From Paenibacillus cellulositrophicus (lineage in GTDB: Bacteria > Bacillota > Bacilli > Paenibacillales > Paenibacillaceae): a stretch of DNA of 64,000 nucleotides. Both the position numbers and the translations under genes were made by a program. Below, one piece after another: positions 17,282-25,797 of the stretch (positions within the stretch are counted from its first letter, which is position 1; the number at the start of each line of letters is the position of its first letter). The notes below the pieces were generated by a model. That model had not been told where the DNA came from and ran no database searches. It was given only the letters and a program-made list of their open reading frames with translations. Location of the stretch: assembly GCF_009363095.1 (NCBI RefSeq), contig NZ_CP045295.1:5981001-6045000 (forward strand), read 5' to 3'.

Positions 17282-17848
17282 ATGGCGACAACCATAGGCA
17301 TTATGGTGGGGAGTTTAAGGGAGCATTCGTATAACCGGATGATTGCGGATACGATCCCGGAGCTTGTGGATTCCGCACAATATGTATTCATCTCGATAGC
17401 GGATCTCCCCTTGTACAACGCGGATTTGGACCGGGAGGAAAGCCCGGAGCCGGTCAAACGCTATCGCGAAGCGATTCAACAGGCGGACGGAATCATCATC
17501 GTGAGCCCGGAATATAACTCAGGCATCCCGGGTGTGCTGAAAAATGCGCTGGATTGGGCCTCAACCCCGACCAAAACCGCGGTCCTTATTCATAAACCGG
17601 CCGGGGTCATCGGTGCGACGCCGGGCGTTAAAGGGACGATTTTGTCGCAGCAGCAAATCCGGCAAACCTTGGACGCCGTTCAGTCTTATGTGATGCCGTT
17701 TCAAAAAATGTATATATCGCAGGCGATGGAGAAGGTTGATCCGGAGAGCGGTAAGCTGACCGATGAAACGACCCGCAGGTATGTACAGCGTTACGTGCGG
17801 TCGTTCATCCAATGGGTCGATCAGGTACAGCAGATGAACGGGCAATAA
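17282..17848 (+). CDS. NADPH-dependent FMN reductase
   Basis: 188 residues with the flavodoxin-like fold of FMN reductases and azoreductases. Seen: flavin phosphate loop GSLREHSYNR (residues 11-20) and the signature SPEYNSGIPGVLKNALDWAS. It transfers electrons from NAD(P)H to FMN, quinones or azo compounds in the cytoplasm. It sits between the esterase and the GAPDH homolog with short gaps (21 and 27 bases), so they are likely co-transcribed. Physiological acceptor unknown. Confidence 0.87.
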   Translation: MATTIGIMVGSLREHSYNRMIADTIPELVDSAQYVFISIADLPLYNADLDREESPEPVKRYREAIQQADGIIIVSPEYNSGIPGVLKNALDWASTPTKTAVLIHKPAGVIGATPGVKGTILSQQQIRQTLDAVQSYVMPFQKMYISQAMEKVDPESGKLTDETTRRYVQRYVRSFIQWVDQVQQMNGQ

Positions 17849-17875
17849 CCATTTTAATCAGGAGCTGAGGCTATT

Positions 17876-18874
17876 ATGGGTAACATTGCAATTTATGGAT
17901 TCGGTCGGATCGGAAGACAGCTGCTTCGGGCGGCGTTGGAACAAAACTTGTTTGTTCCTTATTCCATCTCCGATATCAAAGATGAAGCGACGCTGGCGGC
18001 GCTGTTTGAAGTGGACACCAACTACAAGCGCTGGCCTGAGAACGTATCGGGCGGCGAGGGCGCGATCGTGATCGGCGGCCGGGATATCCGGTATTTGAAT
18101 TCGGCCAAGGAAGTGCCTCATTGGGGTGAGCTCGGCGTCGACCTGGTCGTCGACTGCACCGGGCGGGCCGTGACGCGGCCTGTGGCCGAACAGCACCTGG
18201 AGCGGGGAGCCAAACGGGTGCTGGTCAGCGGACCAAGCAAAACGCTTGATGACTGCGACGCCGTTCTGCTGAAAGGAATCAACCTCGACAGCTTCGATCC
18301 GGAAAAGCATAAAATCATCAGTATGGCGAGCTGCACGACGAATGCGCTGGCTCCGGTCGTCAAATTGGTCCGGGAAAACTACGGGATCAAATACGGCTTA
18401 TTCTCCACGGTACACTCGTATACGAACACGCAATCGTTAACCGATCAGCCGATGAAGGACCGCCGGGATTCCTGGGCTGCATCCGAAAACATCATTCCGT
18501 CGTCTTCCGGCGCCGCCAAAGCGCTCAAGTTCATCTGGAACGATCTGCAAATTACCGGCAAAGCGTACCGCATTCCGACGCGTACGGGCAGCATTGCCGA
18601 GCTGAACCTGATCACGGAGAAGCCTTGTACCGTTCAGGAGATCAATGATATGTTCCGGCAGGCCGCAAGCGAAGGCGATCTGAAGGGTGTGCTCGACGTT
18701 TTGGAAGGGGAATGGGCATCGTCACGCATCGTCGCCGATCCGCATTCCTCGATTATCGACCTGCCGTTAACCCAGGTGCAGGGGGAAATGCTGTCCGTCG
18801 CCACCTGGTACGATAACGAATGGGGTTATGCCTCCAGATTGGCGGAAGTTGCTGCTTATTTGGCAGGGAAATAG
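17876..18874 (+). CDS. Glyceraldehyde-3-phosphate dehydrogenase homolog (divergent type I)
   Basis: 332 residues with a complete GAPDH core: NAD motif GFGRIGR (8-14), catalytic C153 in ASCTTNALAP and H180 in STVHSYTNTQSLTD, and the C-terminal WYDNEWGYASRL. It should oxidise an aldehyde phosphate through a thioester. Several normally conserved places differ: the segment after the first strand reads SDIKDEATLAALFEVDTNYKRWP, and the phosphate-site neighbourhood reads IPTRTGSIAELNL rather than the usual VPxPxxSVVDL. It is not in a glycolytic operon but with an esterase and an FMN reductase. A second GAPDH adapted to stress or another aldehyde is possible; that is inference. Confidence 0.85.
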   Translation: MGNIAIYGFGRIGRQLLRAALEQNLFVPYSISDIKDEATLAALFEVDTNYKRWPENVSGGEGAIVIGGRDIRYLNSAKEVPHWGELGVDLVVDCTGRAVTRPVAEQHLERGAKRVLVSGPSKTLDDCDAVLLKGINLDSFDPEKHKIISMASCTTNALAPVVKLVRENYGIKYGLFSTVHSYTNTQSLTDQPMKDRRDSWAASENIIPSSSGAAKALKFIWNDLQITGKAYRIPTRTGSIAELNLITEKPCTVQEINDMFRQAASEGDLKGVLDVLEGEWASSRIVADPHSSIIDLPLTQVQGEMLSVATWYDNEWGYASRLAEVAAYLAGK

Positions 18875-18904
18875 GATGAAATAAGATTGCAGTTACAGAG
18901 GACA

Positions 18905-18938
18905 GGGGCTGCCGGTGAGTGCCGGCGGCCCTAATTTG
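18905..18938 (+). terminator. Terminator after the GAPDH homolog
   Basis: GGGGCTGCCGG pairs with CCGGCGGCCC, followed by TAATTTG. Confidence 0.6.
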
Positions 18939-18970
18939 CTTGAGGATCGGATTCGCTCCGAAAAAATGGA

Positions 18971-19011
18971 TTGACAATGAGAAGAACATCATATATCTTT
19001 AATTTAAGATA
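18971..19011 (+). promoter_or_regulatory. Promoter with MhqR-box-like operator before mhqO
   Basis: TTGACA (18971-18976) is followed after 17 bases by TATCTT (18994-18999). That -10 box is the left half of TATCTT-TAATTT-AAGATA (18994-19011). The Bacillus MhqR box, as I recall it, is an 18-bp TATCT..AGATA palindrome, so length and half-sites agree. A repressor here would cover the -10 box. Confidence 0.7.
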
Positions 19012-19063
19012 AATAAATTCGAAATAAAAAACCGGATCCAAACATCCTAAAGGAGCGATACAG

Positions 19064-20005
19064 ATGTTCACGCGCACGGCAGGTATTCATCACATTACGG
19101 CATTTTCAAGAAATCCCCAGGAAACGATTGATTTCTACAGCGGTATCCTCGGACTCAGCTTGGTGAAGAAGACGGTCAACTTCGATGATCCTACGGTGTA
19201 TCACCTGTATTTTGGCGACCCGGCGGGATCTCCGGGAACGATCCTGACCTTTTTCCCCTATCCTCGGGCCCGGCAAGGGCAGATTGGGGGCGGTCAGGTG
19301 GGCATCGTGACCTTTGTCATTCCGCCCGGGTCCATCGATTTTTGGCAGGAACGGCTGGCTTGGTTCGGACGGGATGCAGCAAGCAGCAAGCGGTTTGGCG
19401 AGAGCTATCTGCAGTTCTCGGATCCGGACGGACTGCGCCTGGAACTGGTGGAGCGGGAAGACGGAGCCGGGGGCGCAAGCCCGCTTGAAAGCATTCCGGA
19501 TGACCAGGCCATCAAGGGATTAGGCGGTGCGGTTCTGTTTAGCGAGGCTTATGCCGACACGATCGACGTGCTGGAGAACCTTCTCGGACTGGCCAAAATC
19601 GGGGAAGACGACGGATACGCCCGTTTTCAAGCGACGGCTGAACTCGGCAACCTGATCGATGTCCGTATGGAGGACATGGAAGCGGGACATGGCACTGCCG
19701 GAACCGTACATCACATCGCCTGGCGGGCAAGCGATAACGCGGAGCATGAAGCGTGGAGGGAACGCGTGTCGGTCATTGGCTTTGACGTCACTCCGATTAA
19801 GGACCGCCAGTATTTTAACGCCATCTATTTCAGGGAACACGGCGGAATCCTGTTCGAGATTGCGACGGATCCTCCCGGATTCGCCCGGGACGAATCCCCG
19901 GATGCGCTGGGACGCAAGCTGATGCTGCCGGAATGGTTTGAACCGCAGCGCGGTGACATTGAGGCCCGGTTAGAGCCGGTTACGACCGAGAAAGTATGGA
20001 ATTGA
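19064..20005 (+). CDS. mhqO: Ring-cleaving dioxygenase of the MhqO type (VOC superfamily)
   Basis: 313 residues made of two VOC halves. The N-terminal half opens GIHHITAFSRNPQETIDFYSGILGLSLVKKTVNFDDPTVYHLYFGD and the C-terminal half carries VHHIAWRA and IYFREHGGILFEIATDPPGF. The His and Glu in those phrases (HHI, VHHI, FEIATD) are the expected metal ligands of extradiol dioxygenases. In Bacillus, MhqO/MhqE/MhqA are induced by methylhydroquinone and catechol and are thought to open quinol rings; biochemical proof is thin. AAAGGAG lies 8 bases upstream. Single-gene unit; the MhqR-like box in its promoter supports the assignment. Confidence 0.85.
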   Translation: MFTRTAGIHHITAFSRNPQETIDFYSGILGLSLVKKTVNFDDPTVYHLYFGDPAGSPGTILTFFPYPRARQGQIGGGQVGIVTFVIPPGSIDFWQERLAWFGRDAASSKRFGESYLQFSDPDGLRLELVEREDGAGGASPLESIPDDQAIKGLGGAVLFSEAYADTIDVLENLLGLAKIGEDDGYARFQATAELGNLIDVRMEDMEAGHGTAGTVHHIAWRASDNAEHEAWRERVSVIGFDVTPIKDRQYFNAIYFREHGGILFEIATDPPGFARDESPDALGRKLMLPEWFEPQRGDIEARLEPVTTEKVWN

Positions 20006-20082
20006 CCGCGAAAACAGGCGGTGTGCGATATCGTGAGACAATCAGCATTTGGACATGAGGTGGTTTAGAGCCGCCGGCCATC

Positions 20083-20118
20083 GATGATCCCTGCAAGGAC
20101 AGGGGTCATCTTTTTTTT
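20083..20118 (+). terminator. Terminator after mhqO
   Basis: GATGATCCCTG and CAGGGGTCATC (one G-T pair) around CAAGGA, followed by eight T. It lies 78 bases after the stop. Confidence 0.85.
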
Positions 20119-20243
20119 AGCAATCTTCTGCCTGAACGCTAGACTTTATTGTGAGACATTGCCTTTTCACCATCTTTTCACCATCGCCCTGTACAATGAC
20201 AGCATAACGGGAATGAACATACTTGAAACAAGGTGGTCTGTAT

Positions 20244-20567
20244 ATGGCAAATTCCAAATGGATCAAATGGACGGCAGGCATGGCGGGTGTGGTCATGTTT
20301 ACAGGTTTCGTTGGATATATCTCCAAATTTAATCCGGCCGACACTGCAAAAGGGAATGTGGCGAGCGCTTCCCCGATCTTCGGAGCGGGACAAGATGACT
20401 CAAGCGGCGACGTCGAGAACCAATGGCGGGACGAAGCTTCCGGCGGGGACGCAGGGTTCTCCGGACAGGAACGCGGATTTATGGGCGGCCGCTCCCGGTC
20501 GGGCATGGACTTCGGTTCTGGGGAAAGCAGCAGCGGGGAAGGCTCCATGCGCACCCACGCTTCCTAG
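20244..20567 (+). CDS. Small single-span membrane protein, first gene of ApbE operon
   Basis: 107 residues. One transmembrane helix at about 8-27 (WTAGMAGVVMFTGFVGYIS), then a low-complexity tail rich in Gly, Ser, Asp and Gln. I do not recognise a family. It starts a three-gene run with an ApbE flavin transferase and a heme-type membrane protein, so it may be the external or membrane partner of that redox system. The known ApbE target pattern (D-x-x-[ST]-G-A-[ST]) is not present; SGGD and SGQE stretches do not fit it. Start ATG at 20244 has AAGGTGG 8 bases upstream; a TTG at 20223 is less likely. Confidence 0.65.
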   Translation: MANSKWIKWTAGMAGVVMFTGFVGYISKFNPADTAKGNVASASPIFGAGQDDSSGDVENQWRDEASGGDAGFSGQERGFMGGRSRSGMDFGSGESSSGEGSMRTHAS

Positions 20568-20596
20568 CGGCAGGCGGTGGACGGAGGTGATTGAAG

Positions 20597-21547
20597 ATGC
20601 ATACATTCAGAGCCATGAACACAGAATTCGTCACGCATGGACTGTCTGAGGCGGAGCAGAGGGATGCGGAGTCCTGGTTTGCTTTTGTAGAAAAGCATTT
20701 GACCCGCTTCGACCCGGGCAGCGAGCTGTCCCGGCTGAATCGTTCGGCAGGCAGACTGTTTATGGCGACGCCGATCCTGTTCGAAGCCGTCAGCGTGGCG
20801 GTGGATTATTACCATAGGGCCGACGGGTTGTTTAACCCTTTTCTCGGACAGCTCCTGACTGATCTGGGCTACGGCCGAAGTTTCGGAGAGGCAGCCGCGG
20901 AGGAGGTTTTTTCACAGGCACCCGACCGAACGGAGGCTAATGCAAAGCTGCTGGGCGCTTTTGGCCCGGAGATGGGGGCCAAGCTGAACCCGCTGCTTCG
21001 CAGCATCGAGCTGCCTCCGGCATGGTCGGTGGATCTCGGTGGCATCGCCAAGGGCTGGAGCGCCGAGAAGTTCGCGGGCATGATGCGCAGAAAGGGCATT
21101 GCACACGGGGCGGTCAGCGCCGGCGGGGACATGATGCTGTGGGGCGGGGAGGACCGTCCGCAGCAGGTTAACATAGCGGATCCATTCGCTTTGGACCGCG
21201 ACATTGACTCGCTCGTTATCCGCAGGAACGCGGGCGTTGCCACAAGCAGCCGGCTAAAGCGGAAATGGCTGAACGGGGAGGGACAGGAGCGGCATCACAT
21301 CCTTGATCCCCGCACCATGATGCCGAGCCTGACGGATGTGGTGCAGGCGACAGTCATCCATCCGTCGCTGACGGCGGCCGAGGTCTATGCCAAATGCCTG
21401 CTGATCCTTGGCCTGCAGGCCGGGACGGCATGGCTTGAACGCAAACATCCCGCCGCGGCGGCTGTACTCGTCTGCGAAGACGGCTCCGTCTGTACGGCGG
21501 GATTCATCGAAGCATATCGACAGGAGAATGGAAAGGAGGCGGGATGA
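20597..21547 (+). CDS. apbE: FAD:protein FMN transferase (ApbE family)
   Basis: 316 residues. ApbE attaches FMN from FAD to Thr/Ser of target proteins through a phosphodiester bond, on the outer face of the membrane. Seen: opening FRAMNTEF (family AMGT/MNTxF), FDPGSELSRLNR, DLGGIAKGWSAEKF (the DxGGIAKG signature), VSAGGDMMLWG and HHILDPRTMMPSLTDVVQATVI, the metal/FAD region. I see no signal peptide or lipobox, unlike many exported ApbE proteins, so its location is open. GGAGGTGA sits 6 bases before the ATG. The last base pairs overlap the next gene (ATGA), a sign of coupled translation. Confidence 0.88.
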   Translation: MHTFRAMNTEFVTHGLSEAEQRDAESWFAFVEKHLTRFDPGSELSRLNRSAGRLFMATPILFEAVSVAVDYYHRADGLFNPFLGQLLTDLGYGRSFGEAAAEEVFSQAPDRTEANAKLLGAFGPEMGAKLNPLLRSIELPPAWSVDLGGIAKGWSAEKFAGMMRRKGIAHGAVSAGGDMMLWGGEDRPQQVNIADPFALDRDIDSLVIRRNAGVATSSRLKRKWLNGEGQERHHILDPRTMMPSLTDVVQATVIHPSLTAAEVYAKCLLILGLQAGTAWLERKHPAAAAVLVCEDGSVCTAGFIEAYRQENGKEAG

Positions 21548-22176
21548 TGGCGGTCTTTCATCATTTCGGCAGCAGCATCAGTCAAATTTTATCGGTATGG
21601 GTCACGACGAGGGCGGCGGGGCTGACCTCTTATATGCTTCTGTTCGCTTCCATCGCGGCAGGGCTGCTGCAGGGAGGGTCGTGGGCCAAAGGACCGGTTA
21701 AAGCGAAGCTGAACATGGCCCATCAATGGTGCGGCTGGTTCGGTCTGTTATTCGGCTTGGCTCACGGACTCGTTCTCCTGTTCGACCGGTATGTCGGGTA
21801 TTCCTTGGCGGATCTTTTGATCCCCTTTAAGGCGAGCGGCGACCGGTTGTGGATGGGGCTGGGGATTGTGTCGCTGTACTTGATGCTGCTGCTAATCATC
21901 AGCTCGGATCTAATGAAGAAGCTCGGCAAAAAGGCCTGGCGCTTGATTCACTTTCTGGCGATGCCCACCTATTTGATGGCGCTGGTCCACGGGATCGTGC
22001 TGGGAACGGACAGCCGGCAGGCTCCCGTGATTGTGCTCTATGCGGTGACCGGTGTGACGGTGCTCATCCTGCTGGCAAACCGGATCGCCGCTTCTCGCAG
22101 AAAGGGCGGGGGGAGACTGATCGTGGTGCAGGAAGGCGGGAAAACCCGCATTAAACAGATTCCTTCTTCACGCTAA
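21544..22176 (+). CDS. Ferric-reductase-like heme membrane protein
   Basis: 210 residues with about six transmembrane helices. Four histidines, H60 and H74 in two facing helices and H136 and H149 in another pair, have the 13-14-residue spacing of bis-heme b ligands in the ferric reductase/YedZ (MsrQ) domain. The last ~20 residues are basic and cytoplasmic. It should carry electrons across the membrane. Start overlaps the apbE stop (ATGA), with AAAGGAGG upstream. With apbE and the small membrane protein it forms a likely transmembrane flavin/heme electron path; donor and acceptor are unknown. Confidence 0.8.
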   Translation: MMAVFHHFGSSISQILSVWVTTRAAGLTSYMLLFASIAAGLLQGGSWAKGPVKAKLNMAHQWCGWFGLLFGLAHGLVLLFDRYVGYSLADLLIPFKASGDRLWMGLGIVSLYLMLLLIISSDLMKKLGKKAWRLIHFLAMPTYLMALVHGIVLGTDSRQAPVIVLYAVTGVTVLILLANRIAASRRKGGGRLIVVQEGGKTRIKQIPSSR

Positions 22177-22180
22177 TAAG

Positions 22181-22210
22181 ACAGGCGGAGTGCTTCTGCG
22201 CTCCGCCTGT
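22181..22210. terminator. Hairpin between convergent ferric-reductase-like and DUF4261 genes
   Basis: ACAGGCGGAG and CTCCGCCTGT pair perfectly around a 10-base loop. There is little T-run on either side. Confidence 0.6.
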
Positions 22211-22272
22211 TAAGCATGATCAAGCGTTATTCGGATGTTATCAAGAGTTCATATTCGCGGGGTTCGGGCCAT

Positions 22273-23175
22273 TTAGCGGCTGTTCTCCTGCCGTCCGGCG
22301 TAGTAGGGGTCGCCTGGATCGATGTCGAGCACGACGCGGTGCGGCTCGGCCAGCGCATATTGATGCTCGCAGCGCCAGCGCATCTCTTCGGTGAAGCCGA
22401 TCGTTTCGCCGTCTTCGATCACATCTCCCTGCCGGAATAAATAGTACGCCACATCCATCAGCTGGCCGGCCAACTCGGAAGGGTCGAGGTCAAAGAAGTG
22501 GCATTGGACGTCGGGAATCCCGAGCGCCGCCAGCCCAAGCGAATCCATCAGCCCTTCATTGCGCCCGCTCCCGGTCCCTTCCACGTTATAAAAGCGGATG
22601 TTCATCGCGCCGTACAGCAGCTCGCCTTGTTCCACCGCCGCCAGGTACGCCTGCGGTTCGACAAGCTTGTCGCTGGCCCGGAAATAGACGGCGTCGCATG
22701 GAGCCGCCTCCAGCACGGCCCGCAGGGCGCCGGTCATCAGCTGCAATCTGTCTTGGGGCTTAAGGCCGGAAGCCATCAGGTCGGTGAGCAGCAGCGTATA
22801 ACCGCATCCGCTGACGACTTCTCCGGCTTCTCTCCAGTGCCAGGACTGCTGAACGGCGGTGGCGTAGTCGTCTACCGGGCGGTTTTGGACCGGCATCAGG
22901 CTGGTTTGCGCCGGCATCTCGCCTTCCGAATAGGCAACCTTATAGTCCAGGTGAAAAAAGTGCAGCAGATCATCCGGACCGGACTCATCCGGCTCCCACA
23001 CCGCAAGGCAGGCATGTTCGCGTTCTCCGGCTTGCTGGGTGGAGCCGGTGTAACGCTCCATGCTTGCAAACAAACGGCTTCGGTCGATTTCCGGCTTGTG
23101 CCGATATTTCAGTTCGACTGCATATACCCGCGAGAAGCCAAAGCTTTGTTCTTCCTGAACTACCTCACTCGTCAT
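22273..23175 (-). CDS. DUF4261 domain protein
   Basis: 300 residues, soluble, acidic, without signal peptide. The C-terminal ~80 residues carry the DUF4261 pattern: NEGLMDSLGLAALGIPDVQCHFFDLDPSELAGQLMDVAYYLFRQGDVIEDGETIGF. The middle (CDAVYFRASDKLVEPQAYL) is also shared by this family. No enzymatic motif is visible and the function of the family is unknown. Stands alone, convergent with the redox operon. Confidence 0.75.
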   Translation of the reverse strand: MTSEVVQEEQSFGFSRVYAVELKYRHKPEIDRSRLFASMERYTGSTQQAGEREHACLAVWEPDESGPDDLLHFFHLDYKVAYSEGEMPAQTSLMPVQNRPVDDYATAVQQSWHWREAGEVVSGCGYTLLLTDLMASGLKPQDRLQLMTGALRAVLEAAPCDAVYFRASDKLVEPQAYLAAVEQGELLYGAMNIRFYNVEGTGSGRNEGLMDSLGLAALGIPDVQCHFFDLDPSELAGQLMDVAYYLFRQGDVIEDGETIGFTEEMRWRCEHQYALAEPHRVVLDIDPGDPYYAGRQENSR

Positions 23176-23498
23176 GTTCCTCTTCTCCTATCGCTGTACT
23201 GTTCTCCATTCCTTATTGTAACGAATCTTTCCAATGCGTTCCAGCTCGTGCCCTGTATCCCGCCGGACAGGGAGAAGGAAATTTATTTATTTCGGCGAAT
23301 CGCTGGATGTCATAAAACCGCAGGCCGGCAATAAGTTATAAAAGGCCCGGCTGAAATCGGAGTGTTCCGAAAACGCATCGGTCCCGGGACGTAGTTTTAT
23401 GTCGAAAAAAGCACAATTAAAGAAGGGATTTGATGAAACATATCGAATAAAGAGAAGTGCATTTTTACCTCTATACCCAATTTTCAGGAGGATGTTTA
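23176..23498. other. Intergenic region before the DUF5684 gene
   Basis: Between divergent genes. It should hold both promoters, but I find no clear -35/-10 pair, repeat or RNA-like structure. An open frame from 23399 on the plus strand crosses the DUF5684 gene in another frame and looks spurious. Confidence 0.4.
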
Positions 23499-23885
23499 AT
23501 GATCGTTGTCATGATTGTGCTGTACCTAGCAATATATATCGCCATTTGCGGCGCGTATTTCCAGCTTGCCAAAAAGGCGGGCAGGGACGACATCGCGTGG
23601 TTTGCGTTTGTCCCGATTTTGAATTATATTCTCCAGTTGAAGCTGATCAAGGAGAGTGCATGGTGGATCCTGATCACACTGGTGCCGATTGCCAATATCG
23701 TGTTCGCCATTATCTGGCAGGTGAAGCTGCTGAACGCGTTCGGCAAGAACGGGGCCTACGTTCTTTTTGCCATTTTCCTGTCCCCGGTATATGTGATTCT
23801 GTGGATGGTTTGGGGCTATTCCAGCAAGACGACTTACCAGCTGTACAATCCGCCGGTTCCCCCAGGGCCAACAGCCGCTTTTTAA
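23499..23885 (+). CDS. DUF5684-like small membrane protein
   Basis: 128 residues with four predicted transmembrane helices and a proline-rich end (NPPVPPGPTAAF). The stretch FQLAKKAGRDDIAWFAFVPILNYILQLKL matches the DUF5684 pattern (a KAG..W..FVPIYN signature) of small membrane proteins often found near signal peptidases. Function unknown. ATG at 23499 has AGGAGG 7 bases upstream; the frame extends 14 residues further up from 23457 but that start has no ribosome site. Confidence 0.7.
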   Translation: MIVVMIVLYLAIYIAICGAYFQLAKKAGRDDIAWFAFVPILNYILQLKLIKESAWWILITLVPIANIVFAIIWQVKLLNAFGKNGAYVLFAIFLSPVYVILWMVWGYSSKTTYQLYNPPVPPGPTAAF

Positions 23886-24031
23886 GCAGAAATCGTTCGT
23901 GGGCTCTGACCGGATCTTTGCTTACATACCGACAGAACTGAAGCGTGATTCTAAGATTTAACAACGCAGGGCATGATTCGTAATCGGGTCGGCCCAAATC
24001 ATCAAGGTAAAAATGCACACAATGACCGTGA

Positions 24032-24057
24032 CCGCTCCCGTTAGGGGGCGGTTTTTA
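24032..24057 (+). terminator. Terminator after the DUF5684 gene
   Basis: CCGCTCCC-GTTA-GGGGGCGG followed by TTTTTAT. Confidence 0.85.
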
Positions 24058-24179
24058 TATACCCAAGGGGCATTTCAATCGGCTGTTTCGGCAAACATCC
24101 GGAAAGAATGAGCGATTGCACATAATCCCGCTGCGGAGGTGGATACCCTATCCGTAACTGTCCTAAAGGGGGATGAAAT

Positions 24180-25457
24180 ATGGAACAACTGCTGCAATCG
24201 GAATCTTCAGCCCGGCGAATCCGCCGCGAGGCGTTGCCTTACCACAGCCCCGAAGATTTAAACCGGGTGGTCGAAGCCGCCAAGGATGCGAGGTTAGTAT
24301 TGCTCGGCGAGGCTTCGCATGGGACTTCCGAATTTTATACGACCCGCGCCGAGATAACGAAACGGCTGATCACTAGCAAGACGATTCGGTTTGTGGCTGT
24401 GGAGGGCGACTGGCCTTCCTGCTACGAGGTCAACAAGTACGTCAAGGATTTGGAGGATAACGAAGCCAAATCGGCGGCAGAGGCGCTGCGGGCATTTTAC
24501 AGATGGCCGTCCTGGATGTGGGCCAACCGGGAAATGGAAGCGTTCATCGAATGGCTCAGAAGCTATAACTTGGAGCGGCCCGCCAGGGAACGGATCGGCT
24601 TTTACGGCCTCGACGTATACAGCCTGTGGGAATCCATGCAGCATATCGTCGATTATTTGAAGCAAACGGAGTCGCCTCTCCTGGATACGGCGCTGCAGGC
24701 GTTCGGCTGCTTTGAACCTTATGGGGACGACTCGCAGTCCTATGGCATTTCCGCCGGACTGATCGGGGAAGGTTGTGAGGAGGAGATCGTGGCGCTGCTG
24801 CATGAAATGCAGAGCACCAGGCTCGGCCATCCGCAGAGCGAAGCGGAGCTGAACGCCATGATGAACACGATGGCGGCCGCCGACGCGGAGCACTATTACC
24901 GGACCATGGTCCGCGGAGGACCCGATTCCTGGAACGTCCGGGACCGTCATATGGTTCGGGCGCTCCGGCAGCTGCTCGATTATCATGGGCCGGATGCCCA
25001 GGCTGTGCTGTGGGAGCATAATACCCATATCGGGGACGCCCGCGCAACGGACATGGCGGCTGACGGCATGGTCAACGTAGGTCAGCTCGTCCGCGAATAT
25101 TACCGTCCGGCCCAGACGTTCAGCGTCGGCTTCGGCACCCATCACGGGCATGTGCTGGCAGGCTCGGCCTGGGGTGCCCCCGTGGAGGTCATGGAAGTTC
25201 CGCCCGCCATCCAGGGCAGTTGGGAAGACCTGCTGGCCCGTGCAGGCGGAGGCGAGAACATGCTATTGCTGTTCGACGCCGATGCCCAGCCGGAGCTGCG
25301 GGAGGTATTCGGTCACCGGGCGATCGGCGTCGTCTATGACCCCGGGTATGAGCTGGGGAATTACGTTCCTTCGCGTGTGCCGATGCGTTACGATGCGTTC
25401 GTTTTTATCCATGAAACCCATGCGTTGGAACCGCTGGCACTGCCGCTGATGGTTTGA
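24180..25457 (+). CDS. Erythromycin esterase family protein
   Basis: 425 residues of the erythromycin esterase (EreA/EreB-like) superfamily. Seen: LLGEASHGTSEFYTTRAEITKRLI (active-site Glu and His), FVAVEGDWPSCYEVNKYV, FYGLDVYSLWESM, AVLWEHNTHIGDARA and SVGFGTHHGHVLA, all in family order. EreA/B open the macrolide lactone ring, but most chromosomal homologs, including the Bacillus succinoglycan-biosynthesis-like group, have unproven substrates. So macrolide resistance should not be assumed. The enzyme is cytoplasmic. AAAGGGGGATG precedes the start; own terminator follows. Confidence 0.85.
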   Translation: MEQLLQSESSARRIRREALPYHSPEDLNRVVEAAKDARLVLLGEASHGTSEFYTTRAEITKRLITSKTIRFVAVEGDWPSCYEVNKYVKDLEDNEAKSAAEALRAFYRWPSWMWANREMEAFIEWLRSYNLERPARERIGFYGLDVYSLWESMQHIVDYLKQTESPLLDTALQAFGCFEPYGDDSQSYGISAGLIGEGCEEEIVALLHEMQSTRLGHPQSEAELNAMMNTMAAADAEHYYRTMVRGGPDSWNVRDRHMVRALRQLLDYHGPDAQAVLWEHNTHIGDARATDMAADGMVNVGQLVREYYRPAQTFSVGFGTHHGHVLAGSAWGAPVEVMEVPPAIQGSWEDLLARAGGGENMLLLFDADAQPELREVFGHRAIGVVYDPGYELGNYVPSRVPMRYDAFVFIHETHALEPLALPLMV

Positions 25458-25479
25458 TTAGCTCATATTAAAGCGTTAA

Positions 25480-25513
25480 AAGCCGCCTAAGAGAATTTAA
25501 AGGCGGCTTATTT
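25480..25513 (+). terminator. Terminator after the esterase-family gene
   Basis: AAGCCGCCT and AGGCGGCTT around a 12-base loop, followed by ATTTAT. Confidence 0.8.
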
Positions 25514-25582
25514 ATCGTTTGTTGTTTTGAAATGTCAACGATATTTAGAAGTAACTGCTATTGAAATGATAAACATGACATC

Positions 25583-25625
25583 AAAAAAGCGGCTCAAGGG
25601 ATTTTCCCCGGTGGCCGCTTTTTGT
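25583..25625. terminator. Second terminator-like hairpin in the same gap
   Basis: AAAAGCGGC and GCCGCTTTT with A-run before and T-run after, so usable from either strand. The rest of the 403-base gap holds only the ECF-type promoter listed next. Confidence 0.7.
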
Positions 25626-25797
25626 GTGTAAAGGGATTACCAGTCCTCAGGATATCGGCAGCACTCCGTGAACAGGGGAGGAAATCAGGCATACGCTGCC
25701 GAAAACAATTAGGCGTCCAAGAACCAACCGATGGGTGATTACATCCGGAAAGGGAAGGAAGCACTGAACAGCCAGTTGAAAACTTTTTTTGAAGATA

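Noticed and set aside
24180..25457. Acquired macrolide-resistance gene
   Set aside because: It belongs to the erythromycin esterase superfamily, but base composition matches its neighbours, there are no mobile elements nearby, and most chromosomal homologs lack proven macrolide activity.
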